DNA of 64,000 bases, from contig CABHOP010000052.1 of the NCBI GenBank assembly GCA_902168085.1, positions 24,468-88,467 on the forward strand, in the 5' to 3' direction. The notes below the pieces were generated by a model, which was not told the DNA's origin, searched no databases, and saw only the letters and a program-made list of their open reading frames with translations. Of this stretch, positions 53,222 to 61,294 are shown one piece after another (the stretch's first letter is position 1; each line of letters opens with the position of its first letter). The DNA comes from an uncultured Bacteroides sp. Lineage in GTDB: Bacteria; Bacteroidota; Bacteroidia; Chitinophagales; Chitinophagaceae. A program made the translations under genes and the position numbers.

Positions 53222-53229
53222 TACCTTTG
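53222..53229 (+). promoter_or_regulatory. -7 box directly before the DAHP synthase fusion
   Basis: TACCTTTG ends 4 bases before the ATG at 53234, again suggesting a leaderless or nearly leaderless message. The -33 region has TTTA at 53196-53199, 22 bases upstream. Confidence 0.5.
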
Positions 53230-53233
53230 CACT

Positions 53234-54310
53234 ATGTCTTTTTTCAATAACGGGGGTAACCCATTTGTGATAGCCGGCCCCTGCAGTGCAGAAACACGTG
53301 AACAGGTATTAGAGACGGCAGCGGCTATTGCAGGGCGCATACAGCTCTTCAGGGCTGGCGTATGGAAACCCCGCACCAGGCCGGGTAGTTTTGAGGGTAT
53401 GGGCGAAGCAGCTTTGCAATGGCTGCAGGAAGTGAAACAGGTATATGGGCTTCCGGTAACTATAGAAGTAGCAGAACCCCAGCATATAGAGCTGGCTTTG
53501 AAATATGGAATGGATGTACTGTGGATTGGGGCCCGCACTACGGTAAACCCCTTCCAGGTGCAGCGCCTCGCCGATGCATTGAAAGGTGTGGACATACCGG
53601 TGATGGTGAAGAACCCCGTGAACCCCGATGTGGACCTGTGGCATGGCGCTATAGAGCGACTGGAACATGCCGGCATTACAGATATCGCGGCCATCCACCG
53701 CGGTTTTTCCAGCTACAATGCAGCATCACCTTACCGCAATCAGCCCAACTGGCCCATACCTATCGAGCTGAAAAGGCGCAGACCATCATTGCCCATCATT
53801 TGCGATCCCAGCCATATTAGTGGCAACCGCGAATTGGTGGCACGTGTAGCACAAAAGGCCATGGACATGGGCTTTTGCGGCCTGATGATAGAAACGCACC
53901 CCAACCCGGCTGAAGCCTGGAGCGATGCTGCGCAGCAAATAACACCGGATGCACTTATAGCGCTTATAGACAACCTGGTTGTGCGCCAGCTATATACTAC
54001 AGATACAGGTAAGAGCCTTAGCCTCGAAAACCTGCGCCAGATGATGGATGGGATAGATGCAGAGATCATAGACCTGATAGCCCGCCGTATGGAGCTGAGC
54101 GAACGTATGGGTGCCGTAAAGAAAGACTGCAATATGACAGCTTACCAGCCGGAACGCTGGCAGGAAATAGTGGCAACCCGCAGTGACAGGGCTGAAAAGT
54201 TAAACCTGTCGCGCGAATTCATTGTGGCGCTATATGAAAAGATACACGATGAAAGCATCAAAAAACAGCTGGAGATATTGCAGGCTTTGATGAATGAAGT
54301 AAAAGGTTAA
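53234..54310 (+). CDS. Bifunctional DAHP synthase / chorismate mutase
   Basis: A 358-residue fusion. Residues 1 to about 255 are a KDO8P-type (Ibeta) DAHP synthase: VIAGPCSAETREQ near residue 12, FRAGVWKPRTRPGSF, WIGARTTVNPF, PVMVKNPVNPD and CDPSHISGNREL. Residues about 265-350 are an AroQ chorismate mutase helix bundle (MDGIDAEIIDLIARRMELSE). In this order the mutase regulates the synthase in Bacteroidota. It opens the shikimate pathway and makes prephenate; aroE is close by. The message seems leaderless. Confidence 0.95.
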   Translation: MSFFNNGGNPFVIAGPCSAETREQVLETAAAIAGRIQLFRAGVWKPRTRPGSFEGMGEAALQWLQEVKQVYGLPVTIEVAEPQHIELALKYGMDVLWIGARTTVNPFQVQRLADALKGVDIPVMVKNPVNPDVDLWHGAIERLEHAGITDIAAIHRGFSSYNAASPYRNQPNWPIPIELKRRRPSLPIICDPSHISGNRELVARVAQKAMDMGFCGLMIETHPNPAEAWSDAAQQITPDALIALIDNLVVRQLYTTDTGKSLSLENLRQMMDGIDAEIIDLIARRMELSERMGAVKKDCNMTAYQPERWQEIVATRSDRAEKLNLSREFIVALYEKIHDESIKKQLEILQALMNEVKG

Positions 54311-54340
54311 TTTTATCCCCTTCAAAAACTATAAAGGACT

Positions 54341-55132
54341 TTGGCCCTAAAGCAACACAAAGACGAACGCGTACGGTACGAACAGCAGGTAGATAACTCC
54401 AGGCAGTATGTATTGCCTTTTATTGAGGAAACCCACCCTATAAAACCCGGCACCAATGTGCTGGAAATAGGCTGTGGCGAAGGTGGCGTACTAGTACCTT
54501 TTATGGATAAGGGTGCTCATTGTGTAGGGGTAGACCTGAATGAACTGCGCATAGACTATGCCAATAACTTTTATAAAAATGAAGTAGCCGCAGGCAAAAT
54601 AAAGTTCCTGTATAAGAATGTATATGATGCCGACTTCCTGGGGATGTACAAGGGCTTCTTCGATGTCATTATACTAAAGGATGTAATAGAGCATATCCCG
54701 GAACAGGAAAAGTTTGTGCCCTATCTTAAAAACCTTTTAAAGCCGGATGGGCAGGTATTCTTTGGCTTTCCGCCATGGTACATGCCTTTTGGTGGACACC
54801 AGCAACTGTGCGAGCATAAGCTGGGCATGATGCCATGGTATCATATCCTGCCTAAGTCATTGTACAGGGGATTGCTGAAAATGATAGGTGAGTCGGATGG
54901 TGTGATACGTGAACTTTCAGAGATACACGATACACGCATCAGTATAGAGCGTTTCGAGCGCATCATAAAAAGCAGTGGCTTGAAAACGGTGAACAAACAG
55001 CACTATCTCATCAACCCGATATACAAATACAAATTTGGCCTGCAGCCCCGCAAGCAGCTTGGCATTATATCTGCCATCCCCTTCTTGCGAAACTTTGTGA
55101 CCACCTGTGTATACTACACGGTAGGCATGTAG
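54341..55132 (+). CDS. Class I SAM-dependent methyltransferase
   Basis: A 263-residue methyltransferase starting at TTG (54341), since no ATG fits in this frame before the SAM motif; aaagga precedes the start. NVLEIGCGEGGVLVPF near residue 38 is motif I, VGVDLNELRIDYA motif II and DVIILKDVIEHIPEQ the catalytic-side strand. It ends with a hydrophobic FVTTCVYYTVG. It follows the DAHP fusion by 30 bases, so it is likely co-transcribed; the substrate is unknown. It overlaps the convergent aroE by 19 bases. Confidence 0.82.
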   Translation: MALKQHKDERVRYEQQVDNSRQYVLPFIEETHPIKPGTNVLEIGCGEGGVLVPFMDKGAHCVGVDLNELRIDYANNFYKNEVAAGKIKFLYKNVYDADFLGMYKGFFDVIILKDVIEHIPEQEKFVPYLKNLLKPDGQVFFGFPPWYMPFGGHQQLCEHKLGMMPWYHILPKSLYRGLLKMIGESDGVIRELSEIHDTRISIERFERIIKSSGLKTVNKQHYLINPIYKYKFGLQPRKQLGIISAIPFLRNFVTTCVYYTVGM

Positions 55133-55854
55133 TCATTCCATATCTGCCACGATGCTTCTGCCTGCAGCACCAGCATCTCGTGGCCATTCTTTATGGTAGC
55201 GCCCTGTGCTTTGCCTTTGGCCAGGAAGGCCGTTTCAGCGGGGTTATATATCAGGTCGTATAGTAGGTGCTTATCGGTTATGGCTTCGTATGGTATATCA
55301 GGCGATGTTGTTACATCGGGGTACATACCCACCGGCGTGGTATTGATGATGAGTGTGTGCGTTGCGACATGTTCCGGTAGCAGGTCGGCATACACAATAT
55401 CACCCACTGCTCTTGATACCTTTGTATAGCGTATGCCCAATTGCCCTAATGCATAGGCCACCGCCAGCGATGCCCCTCCTGTACCTAATATCAGCGCATC
55501 TGTATGATGTGGTTGCAGCAAGGGTTTCAGGCTATCGGCAAAGCCGATTACATCTGTATTATAGCCCTTTAGCTTACCGGCATGTATCGCAATGCAGTTT
55601 ACGGCGCCTATCTTTTGGGCGGTGCTGTCTATTGCATCCAGGTAGCTTAACACCTGCTCTTTATAAGGTATAGTTACGTTAAGTCCCGCCAGTGATGGGT
55701 GTTTTTTTATCAGCTCGGGCAGCTCGTGTATGGTAGGTATAGCATAGGCATGGTAAGAAGCATCGATACCCAGCCTTGTAAATTTATCTTTAAAATAACC
55801 GGGTGAAAAACTGTGCTTCAGTGGGTACCCTATCAGTCCGTATACTTTGTGCAT
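55114..55854 (-). CDS. aroE: Shikimate dehydrogenase
   Basis: A 246-residue enzyme. YGLIGYPLKHSFSPGYF at the N-terminus binds shikimate, LNVTIPYKEQVL near residue 58 has the catalytic lysine, and LILGTGGASLAVAYAL near 122 binds NADP. It reduces 3-dehydroshikimate. The C-terminus overlaps the convergent methyltransferase gene by 19 bases. Cytosolic. Confidence 0.96.
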   Translation of the reverse strand: MHKVYGLIGYPLKHSFSPGYFKDKFTRLGIDASYHAYAIPTIHELPELIKKHPSLAGLNVTIPYKEQVLSYLDAIDSTAQKIGAVNCIAIHAGKLKGYNTDVIGFADSLKPLLQPHHTDALILGTGGASLAVAYALGQLGIRYTKVSRAVGDIVYADLLPEHVATHTLIINTTPVGMYPDVTTSPDIPYEAITDKHLLYDLIYNPAETAFLAKGKAQGATIKNGHEMLVLQAEASWQIWNDYMPTV

Positions 55855-55872
55855 AGTATTCAGTCTTAAAAG

Positions 55873-55905
55873 ACAGAGGACATACTATCATAGCATGTCC
55901 TCTGT
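55873..55905 (-). terminator. Terminator of the ComA-like gene
   Basis: A perfect 11-base stem acagaggacat / atgtcctctgt with an 11-base loop, 25 bases past the stop codon on the minus strand and followed by cttttaag. It separates the gene from aroE. Confidence 0.8.
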
Positions 55906-55929
55906 GTATGTATTCAATATATTCATAGC

Positions 55930-56709
55930 TTATTGTGCTGCGCCTTTCTCTTTATCCAGGTACAGGAAAAAGGTATCGCCGCGAAGACCTACACGCATAG
56001 CTTCCAGCGGCAGCACCTCTACTGGTGCTATATTACCCAGGTTCACATTGGCACCCAGTAGCTCCATAAAGTATACCTGCTGTGCTTTTTGCGGTGCTTC
56101 CCATATTATCTTTTCAGAAGGTATCTGTGTCAGTATCTCCTGCACCAGGCCTTCGCGCACCTCGCCCGAACCACGGTAGATGCCTACGTTACCGGCCTCA
56201 CGTGCTTCTGCTATCACATATGCAGAACCTGCTTCCAGCTCTGCACGCATCAGCTCTATCCATTTATAAGGCGGTATGATGTGGGCTGCATCTTTAGAAC
56301 CTACTTCAGAAAGTACGGTTACATGCTGGGCCAGCTTTTCTATATATCCACACTTTTCAGCATGCGGTATGGTGATGGAACCATCCGATACTTCTACATA
56401 CTTCAAACCGTAATCTTTGATAACCGAAAGGTAATCGTCGAACTGGCCGCGCACCAGGAAAGCCTCGAAAAGTGTGCCTCCAAAATACACGGGTATATCA
56501 TGGGCGGTATATATATCTATCTTCTCGCGCAGGTTGTTGGTAACGCAAGCCGTACCAAAGCCCAGTTTTACAATGTCAACATAAGGGGCAGCTACAGAAA
56601 GAAAGTTCTTTACATCATCGTGTCCCATTCCCTTGTCCATAACCATTGTAAGGCCATGCTGGCGTGGCTTCTGTGTACGTTCCGGCAGATTCTTTAGGTG
56701 AAAATTCAT
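55930..56709 (-). CDS. Phosphosulfolactate synthase (ComA family)
   Basis: A 259-residue (beta/alpha)8 protein of PF02679. Typical blocks are TMVMDKGMGHDDVKN near residue 21, VDIVKLGFGTA near 44, PVYFGGTLFEAF near 73, and YVEVSDGSITIP near 105. ComA joins phosphoenolpyruvate and sulfite to phosphosulfolactate, the first step of archaeal coenzyme M synthesis. In Bacteroidota the downstream enzymes for coenzyme M are not expected, so the sulfonate may go to sulfonolipids or another product. No partner gene is adjacent. Confidence 0.88.
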   Translation of the reverse strand: MNFHLKNLPERTQKPRQHGLTMVMDKGMGHDDVKNFLSVAAPYVDIVKLGFGTACVTNNLREKIDIYTAHDIPVYFGGTLFEAFLVRGQFDDYLSVIKDYGLKYVEVSDGSITIPHAEKCGYIEKLAQHVTVLSEVGSKDAAHIIPPYKWIELMRAELEAGSAYVIAEAREAGNVGIYRGSGEVREGLVQEILTQIPSEKIIWEAPQKAQQVYFMELLGANVNLGNIAPVEVLPLEAMRVGLRGDTFFLYLDKEKGAAQ

Positions 56710-56735
56710 TTGACTTTATGTTTCTATATCGACAA

Positions 56736-56768
56736 CAAATGTACATCTTTCAATGTTCCATGTACAAA
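56736..56768 (-). promoter_or_regulatory. Promoter of the ComA-like gene
   Basis: Minus-strand TTTG (plus caaa 56765-56768), a 21-base spacer and TACATTTG (plus caaatgta 56736-56743), 26 bases before the start codon. Confidence 0.65.
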
Positions 56769-56809
56769 AATGAATTTTTGACTTGTATATTAGCGTTATA
56801 TTTACGGCT

Positions 56810-57100
56810 ATGAAACGTAATGTACCGTTGTTTGGCTTTGCCGCCGGTGTGGTAATGCCTGTTATAGGTTTCTTTATTGTATACCTGATACTGTTTCACA
56901 ATTACAGTTTCGGCGACTTTACCCGTTACCTGATGCGCACGCACGACAAGGCTGCTACGGTTTTGAGCCTTTCTATACTCATGAATATTATTCCTTTCAT
57001 ATTCTTTACCAATAAACGCCTGGACCTTTCTGCACGCGGGGTACTGATAGCAACCATCCTGTATGCGGTACTTATTGTATTGCTAAAGTTTGTATGGTAG
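56810..57100 (+). CDS. Small membrane protein, function unknown
   Basis: About 96 residues from the ATG at 56810 (KRNVPLFGFAAG); an in-frame ATG at 56783 would add 9 residues. Three hydrophobic helices are seen: GVVMPVIGFFIVYLILF, LSLSILMNIIPFIFF and GVLIATILYAVLIVLLKF. It ends 1 base before lpxB and is likely in its operon, so a role in the envelope is possible. No family was recognised. Confidence 0.72.
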   Translation: MKRNVPLFGFAAGVVMPVIGFFIVYLILFHNYSFGDFTRYLMRTHDKAATVLSLSILMNIIPFIFFTNKRLDLSARGVLIATILYAVLIVLLKFVW

Positions 57101-57101
57101 T

Positions 57102-58202
57102 ATGCGCTACTACATCATTGCGGGAGAGGCCAGTGGAGACCTGCACGGCAGCAACCTGATAAAGGAACTGCATAAGCAAGATAACAAGGCGGAAATAAGA
57201 TGCTGGGGGGGCGACCGTATGGAAGCAGCCGGTGCCACCGTGGTAAAACATTACCGCGACCTGGCCTTTATGGGCTTTGTAGAAGTACTGATGCACCTGC
57301 GCACGATACTTCGCAATATAGACTTCTGTAAAAAAGACATTGCTGCTTACAAGCCCGGTGTGCTGGTGCTGATAGACTATCCCGGCTTTAATATGCGCAT
57401 AGCCGAATGGGCCAGGCAGCAAGGTATCAAAGTAGTATACTACATATCGCCACAGGTATGGGCATGGAAAGAGAACAGGGTAAAGAAGCTGAAGCGTGAT
57501 GTAGATAAAATGCTGGTGATTCTGCCCTTCGAGGTAGACTTTTACAAAACATGGGATTATAAGACTACCTATGTAGGCCACCCATTGATAGAAGTGGTGG
57601 CACATGAAAGAAACGACGTGCCTGTACAACCATTATCAGACAAGCCTATCGTAGCCCTGCTGCCCGGTAGCCGTGCGCAGGAAATAAAAGTGAAGCTGCC
57701 TGAAATGTTGCACATGGTAAAGCATTTTCCGCAATACCAGTTCATAGTAGCGCAGGCTCCATCACTGCCCGATGAGCTATACCAACAATTGATAGGCGAT
57801 GCACATGTATTGTTGGCAAAGGGACAAACATATAACCTGCTAAAACAATCGGCAGCAGCATTGGTTACCAGCGGCACCGCTACCCTGGAAACAGCACTGT
57901 TTGGCGTGCCGCAGGTGGTGTGCTACAAGGGCAACCCCATATCTTACTGGCTGGCAAAAAAGCTGGTGAAGATAAAATACATATCGCTGGTGAACCTGAT
58001 AATGGATAAACCGGTGGTAACAGAACTGATACAGCACGAACTGAATGAGCAGAACCTGAAAAGGGAACTATCGCTGATACTGAACGATGCAGCACATATT
58101 GCCCGGCTGAAAGCAGACTATGCGCAGCTATGGCACCTGCTGGGTGATAGCCATGCCTCTGCCATTGCCGCCAAAGAAATCATTGAAACTGCTAATGCCT
58201 GA
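57102..58202 (+). CDS. lpxB: Lipid-A-disaccharide synthase
   Basis: A 366-residue GT19 glycosyltransferase from ATG 57102 (RYYIIAGEASGDLHG, the LpxB start); an ATG 12 bases earlier overlaps the membrane protein gene. DYPGFNMRIAEWA near residue 92, YISPQVWAWKENRV near 112 and LPGSRAQEIK near 185 are family blocks, and SGTATLETALFG near 255 the donor site. It condenses UDP-2,3-diacylglucosamine with lipid X. It acts at the cytoplasmic face of the inner membrane in lipid A synthesis. Confidence 0.96.
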   Translation: MRYYIIAGEASGDLHGSNLIKELHKQDNKAEIRCWGGDRMEAAGATVVKHYRDLAFMGFVEVLMHLRTILRNIDFCKKDIAAYKPGVLVLIDYPGFNMRIAEWARQQGIKVVYYISPQVWAWKENRVKKLKRDVDKMLVILPFEVDFYKTWDYKTTYVGHPLIEVVAHERNDVPVQPLSDKPIVALLPGSRAQEIKVKLPEMLHMVKHFPQYQFIVAQAPSLPDELYQQLIGDAHVLLAKGQTYNLLKQSAAALVTSGTATLETALFGVPQVVCYKGNPISYWLAKKLVKIKYISLVNLIMDKPVVTELIQHELNEQNLKRELSLILNDAAHIARLKADYAQLWHLLGDSHASAIAAKEIIETANA

Positions 58203-58350
58203 TAAGCCTTACTATCATTACAATGATAGCAATAAGGAACATAAACAGCGAGATGCGGTTCATGCCATGCATGAATTTAATGCTCATGTCGCGAGGCGCA
58301 CCGGGTTCTCGTTTCCTGATATAGAAATACGTCAAAATCTGCTTCCACAT
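58192..58350 (-). CDS. Small DUF6728-like membrane protein
   Basis: A 52-residue protein from the ATG at 58350 (WKQILTYFYIRKRE); an upstream ATG at 58404 would give 70 residues but would start inside the tRNA-Ala promoter. The tract FMHGMNRISLFMFLIAIIVM is one membrane helix with a conserved MHGMN lead; this looks like the DUF6728 family of Bacteroidota, recalled and not searched. It converges on lpxB and overlaps it by 11 bases. Function unknown. Confidence 0.65.
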   Translation of the reverse strand: MWKQILTYFYIRKREPGAPRDMSIKFMHGMNRISLFMFLIAIIVMIVRLIRH

Positions 58351-58386
58351 ATCTTTTGCTGCTTTGCTACTAAAGTTAGCAACAAA

Positions 58387-58418
58387 TTTGGATAACCTGC
58401 GCAAGCAATCTATATTTG
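58387..58418 (+). promoter_or_regulatory. Promoter of tRNA-Ala
   Basis: TTTG at 58387-58390, a 20-base spacer and TATATTTG at 58411-58418, ending 12 bases before the tRNA. Confidence 0.82.
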
Positions 58419-58429
58419 CACCCCAACCA

Positions 58430-58504
<75 letters not shown>

Positions 58505-58512
58505 CAAGCTTT

Positions 58513-58533
58513 AAGTCGCCCAATGGGCGACTT
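58513..58533 (+). terminator. Terminator of tRNA-Ala
   Basis: Stem aagtcgccc / gggcgactt with loop aat and a following run of T; starts 9 bases after the tRNA. It also sits at the end of the convergent PspC gene. Confidence 0.88.
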
Positions 58534-58536
58534 TTT

Positions 58537-59208
58537 TTATTTCTTCTTGTTAAAGAAATCGCGTAGCTCACGGCTCATTTCTTCACCTCTTTTCTTCAAG
58601 TCATTCAGTTCCTCTGTCATGTTACGCTGCATGGTATGAAAATTCATGGGGGTACCTGTGGTCATAAACCCCAGGTCGGCAGGGGTCTTAGCCACAGGTA
58701 TGATGATCCATGCCAAGATATAGGCCAGCAGGCCGATGCCCATTGTAAGGAATAGCACTGCAAATATCAGGCGCACTATTACAGGGTCTATATCAAAATA
58801 GTTGGCCACACCACTACACACACCACCTATTATCTTGTCTTTAGGGTTGCGGAAAAGCCTGCGGCTGCTGCTATGATGATAATTGTCCTGAGGCATGTAA
58901 TGCACCGGCAGGTAAGATTGCTTAGGTGCCTGCTGCTGGTTGTTATCTTCATTCAGGTCGGCAGCATTCCCCAGTGTATCTATCACCTTCTGCACATCGG
59001 CCTTATCAATGGCAGGTGCGCCGGCATCCAGCCTCGAGAAGAAGAGCTCTGCGATGCGGTATTCTATATCCAGTATTATTTCATCCTTGCCGGGTTCGTT
59101 CAAAAACTGGCGTTCGAGGCTGGCCATATAATTTTTAAGGTGCTGGTAGGCATCCTCTTCCATAGAGATGACGCGACCTGCGATGTTTATCTGTATGATC
59201 CTTTGCAT
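58537..59208 (-). CDS. PspC domain membrane protein
   Basis: A 223-residue protein. The N-terminal part (1-120) is polar, with a helical region rich in acidic residues and an AQ/NEDNNQQ linker. Residues about 118-175 are a PspC domain: FRNPKDKIIGGVCSGVANYF then one or two helices (LIFAVLFLTMGIGLLAYIL). The tail is a charged helix. PspC proteins sense membrane stress. It lies 10 bases after the PadR gene, in one operon, and would be controlled by it. Confidence 0.92.
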   Translation of the reverse strand: MQRIIQINIAGRVISMEEDAYQHLKNYMASLERQFLNEPGKDEIILDIEYRIAELFFSRLDAGAPAIDKADVQKVIDTLGNAADLNEDNNQQQAPKQSYLPVHYMPQDNYHHSSSRRLFRNPKDKIIGGVCSGVANYFDIDPVIVRLIFAVLFLTMGIGLLAYILAWIIIPVAKTPADLGFMTTGTPMNFHTMQRNMTEELNDLKKRGEEMSRELRDFFNKKK

Positions 59209-59218
59209 AATGGTGTTT

Positions 59219-59551
59219 TTATATAGTTGTGGTTAAATGATTGACTGCGGTACTTAGTTCATCCCAGGTCTGCTTCAGTTGTATATAAAACTTGCGCCCG
59301 GTTTCCGTTAATGAGTAGTATTTACGTGGCGGGCCAGAGGTAGATTCTTCCCAGCGGTAGGTAAGCATATCTGCATTTTTAAGACGGGTAAGCAATGGGT
59401 ATAGTGTGCCTTCCAGCACCACCAGCCTGGCCTGTTTCAATTGCTCCAGTATATCGCTGGGGTATGCTTCCTTCTCCTTCTGAATGATACCCAGGATACA
59501 CAACTCGAGCAAGCCTTTGCGCATCTGCGATTCCGTATTCTCTACATTCAT
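59219..59551 (-). CDS. PadR family transcriptional regulator
   Basis: A 110-residue winged-helix regulator. LLELCILGIIQKEKEAYPSD is the recognition-domain start, LVVLEGTLYPLLTRLKNADM the second and third helices, and GPPRKYYSLTETGRKFY the wing, all typical of PadR. It precedes a PspC gene by 10 bases, the common Bacteroidota pair. A 21-base palindrome lies 38 bases before its start and is the probable operator, so it should repress itself and PspC. Its ligand is unknown. Confidence 0.93.
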   Translation of the reverse strand: MNVENTESQMRKGLLELCILGIIQKEKEAYPSDILEQLKQARLVVLEGTLYPLLTRLKNADMLTYRWEESTSGPPRKYYSLTETGRKFYIQLKQTWDELSTAVNHLTTTI

Positions 59552-59568
59552 CTCTTCTGTTTATAACA

Positions 59569-59576
59569 CAAATCTA
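59569..59576 (-). promoter_or_regulatory. -7 box of the PadR-PspC operon
   Basis: Minus-strand TAGATTTG (plus caaatcta), 17 bases before the PadR start. The -33 region expected about 19-25 bases further coincides with the palindrome at 59589-59609. Confidence 0.6.
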
Positions 59577-59588
59577 TGCAAAAACTTA

Positions 59589-59609
59589 GTACTATGCATT
59601 GCAAAGTAC
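59589..59609. promoter_or_regulatory. Probable PadR operator (21-base palindrome)
   Basis: GTACTATGCA and TGCAAAGTAC flank a single central T; the two arms are complementary at 9 of 10 positions. The site covers the -33 region of the PadR promoter, where a repressor would block RNA polymerase. PadR proteins bind such A/T-rich palindromes with GTA...TAC-type ends. Confidence 0.7.
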
Positions 59610-59682
59610 CTTTTATTAAATAAATATTTTGTTAACAGGCGCTATATGCCATGTAAAAAATGACGGTAACTTAGCGACACGA

Positions 59683-60489
59683 ATGGTTATCTATCCGCAA
59701 AAAGCTTCATTTGTTGAAAGTATTAAAAACATTATCCGGTATAAGGACCTATTGGTGCTTATGTCAAAGAAATGGATAAAAAATAAATACGAACACTCTT
59801 ATATCGGCTTAGGATGGATCATTGTGAGCCCACTGATAACAACCATCGTTTATACTGTTTTCTTTGGCATGGCCTTCGATGTAGGCATCAGCCGGAAAAT
59901 GTATTTCCTGTTTATCTATAGTGGTATGCTTCCGTGGTTGTTCTTCAGAGATGTATTTCTTGAAGTGCTGGATATCTTTCCCAAAGAGCCACAACTGATA
60001 AAACGCACCAGTTTCCCCCGCATCATTGTACCATTTTCGCTGGTATTACTAAAGCTTGTCGAGTTCTTATTCGGCTTGGTATTCCTTTTTATCGTAGCCC
60101 TACTGGTAGGCAGGACGCCAGGCATCAGCGTTTTGGTGCTACCGATACTAATGCTGCAAATCGTATTGTTTTCAGTAGGTATGGGCCTTTTATTCACCAT
60201 TCCCTGTATCGTGTACCGCGATATCAGGCACCTATTGAAATTTGTAGTACCCCTGGGCCTGTATAGCCTCCCTATCGTATATAAAATAGGTGTGGTGCCT
60301 GATAAGTGGATACGGCTTTATACACTGAACCCTATGGTATCTGTGATACAGGCTTCGCGTTCCATATTATTTCATGAGCAGACACCGTGGTACTTGCTGG
60401 CCAAAGGGATGAGCATTTCACTGTTCGTTTTCTTTTTAGGTTATGCAGTATTTGCACGGTACGAAAAACGTATAGCCGACTACATATAA
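59683..60489 (+). CDS. wzm: ABC-2 type polysaccharide permease (second Wzm)
   Basis: About 268 residues from the ATG at 59683 (VIYPQKASFVESI); an ATG at 59629 would add 18 residues. Six or so hydrophobic helices include SPLITTIVYTVFFGMAFD and the last SLFVFFLGYAVF. LVLMSKKWIKNKYEHSYIG is the conserved Wzm/KpsM entry segment. It pairs with the ATPase 6 bases downstream and is the second exporter permease of the window. The cargo is unknown; a membrane GT2 follows. Confidence 0.9.
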   Translation: MVIYPQKASFVESIKNIIRYKDLLVLMSKKWIKNKYEHSYIGLGWIIVSPLITTIVYTVFFGMAFDVGISRKMYFLFIYSGMLPWLFFRDVFLEVLDIFPKEPQLIKRTSFPRIIVPFSLVLLKLVEFLFGLVFLFIVALLVGRTPGISVLVLPILMLQIVLFSVGMGLLFTIPCIVYRDIRHLLKFVVPLGLYSLPIVYKIGVVPDKWIRLYTLNPMVSVIQASRSILFHEQTPWYLLAKGMSISLFVFFLGYAVFARYEKRIADYI

Positions 60490-60495
60490 TCTTGC

Positions 60496-61230
60496 ATGAT
60501 AGTACTGGAGCACGTATCTAAGAGGTTCAAATCGAAAGAGAAGAAGTACATAGGCAAATATGTACTGAGAAGTATTTTCTTCAAGTTGGTGGCTTTGCTA
60601 AAAAAAGAAAGGATAGAAACAGGATATGATACTATACTGAAGGATATCAGCATAACCATAAAGCCGGGAGAACATGTAGGCATACTGGGACGTAATAAAG
60701 CGGGCAAGACTACCCTGTTGCAACTACTTAGTGGTATAACAGAACCAAGTGGTGGTAAGCTAAGGGTAGAAGGCGACATCATACAAGTATTTGCACAAGG
60801 CGATATACTGGGCGACCTGACGGGGCGAGAGTACATATACCTGCACGGCACAGCACTGGGCAAATCTAAACGCATGGTGGCTGAGCATGTAGATGAGATC
60901 ATAGCATTCAGCGAAATACAAACCATAGACACACCTGTAAAATTTTATTCGACGGGCATGCGCACCCGGCTGGCCATCAGCGTGGCGCTGCACTTGCCTG
61001 CAGATATATATGTTCTGGACGAAGTATTTTCAGGCAGCGACATCTTTTTTAAAGAAAAAGTGATACGCTACCTGCAACAAATATTAATGGGCAAAACCCT
61101 CATTATTGTAAGCCACCACGAGGATATTATACGCTCTTTTTGTGAGCGGCTGATACTGCTGGAAAATGGCTTAGTAAAAATGGACGGCCCTATTGATGAA
61201 GTAATGCCGGTATATAAGCAACAAGTGTAG
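60496..61230 (+). CDS. wzt: Polysaccharide ABC transporter ATPase, short form (second Wzt/KpsT)
   Basis: A 244-residue ATPase without the C-terminal cargo domain of the first Wzt. Walker A is GRNKAGKT at 65-72, where the usual GRNGAGKS has Gly in place of Lys68 and Ser in place of Thr72; the core G-K-T pattern is kept. Signature YSTGMRTRLA near residue 152, Walker B IYVLDEVFSGSD near 170 and the switch SHHEDI are present. It is more like KpsT/TagH, which export chains without recognising an end cap. It follows its permease by 6 bases. Confidence 0.9.
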   Translation: MIVLEHVSKRFKSKEKKYIGKYVLRSIFFKLVALLKKERIETGYDTILKDISITIKPGEHVGILGRNKAGKTTLLQLLSGITEPSGGKLRVEGDIIQVFAQGDILGDLTGREYIYLHGTALGKSKRMVAEHVDEIIAFSEIQTIDTPVKFYSTGMRTRLAISVALHLPADIYVLDEVFSGSDIFFKEKVIRYLQQILMGKTLIIVSHHEDIIRSFCERLILLENGLVKMDGPIDEVMPVYKQQV

Positions 61231-61294
61231 CACCACAATTATTACTGCCCCGGAAAAACTTTTCTTTTATAATATTGCATTCCAGCAGGCAGAA

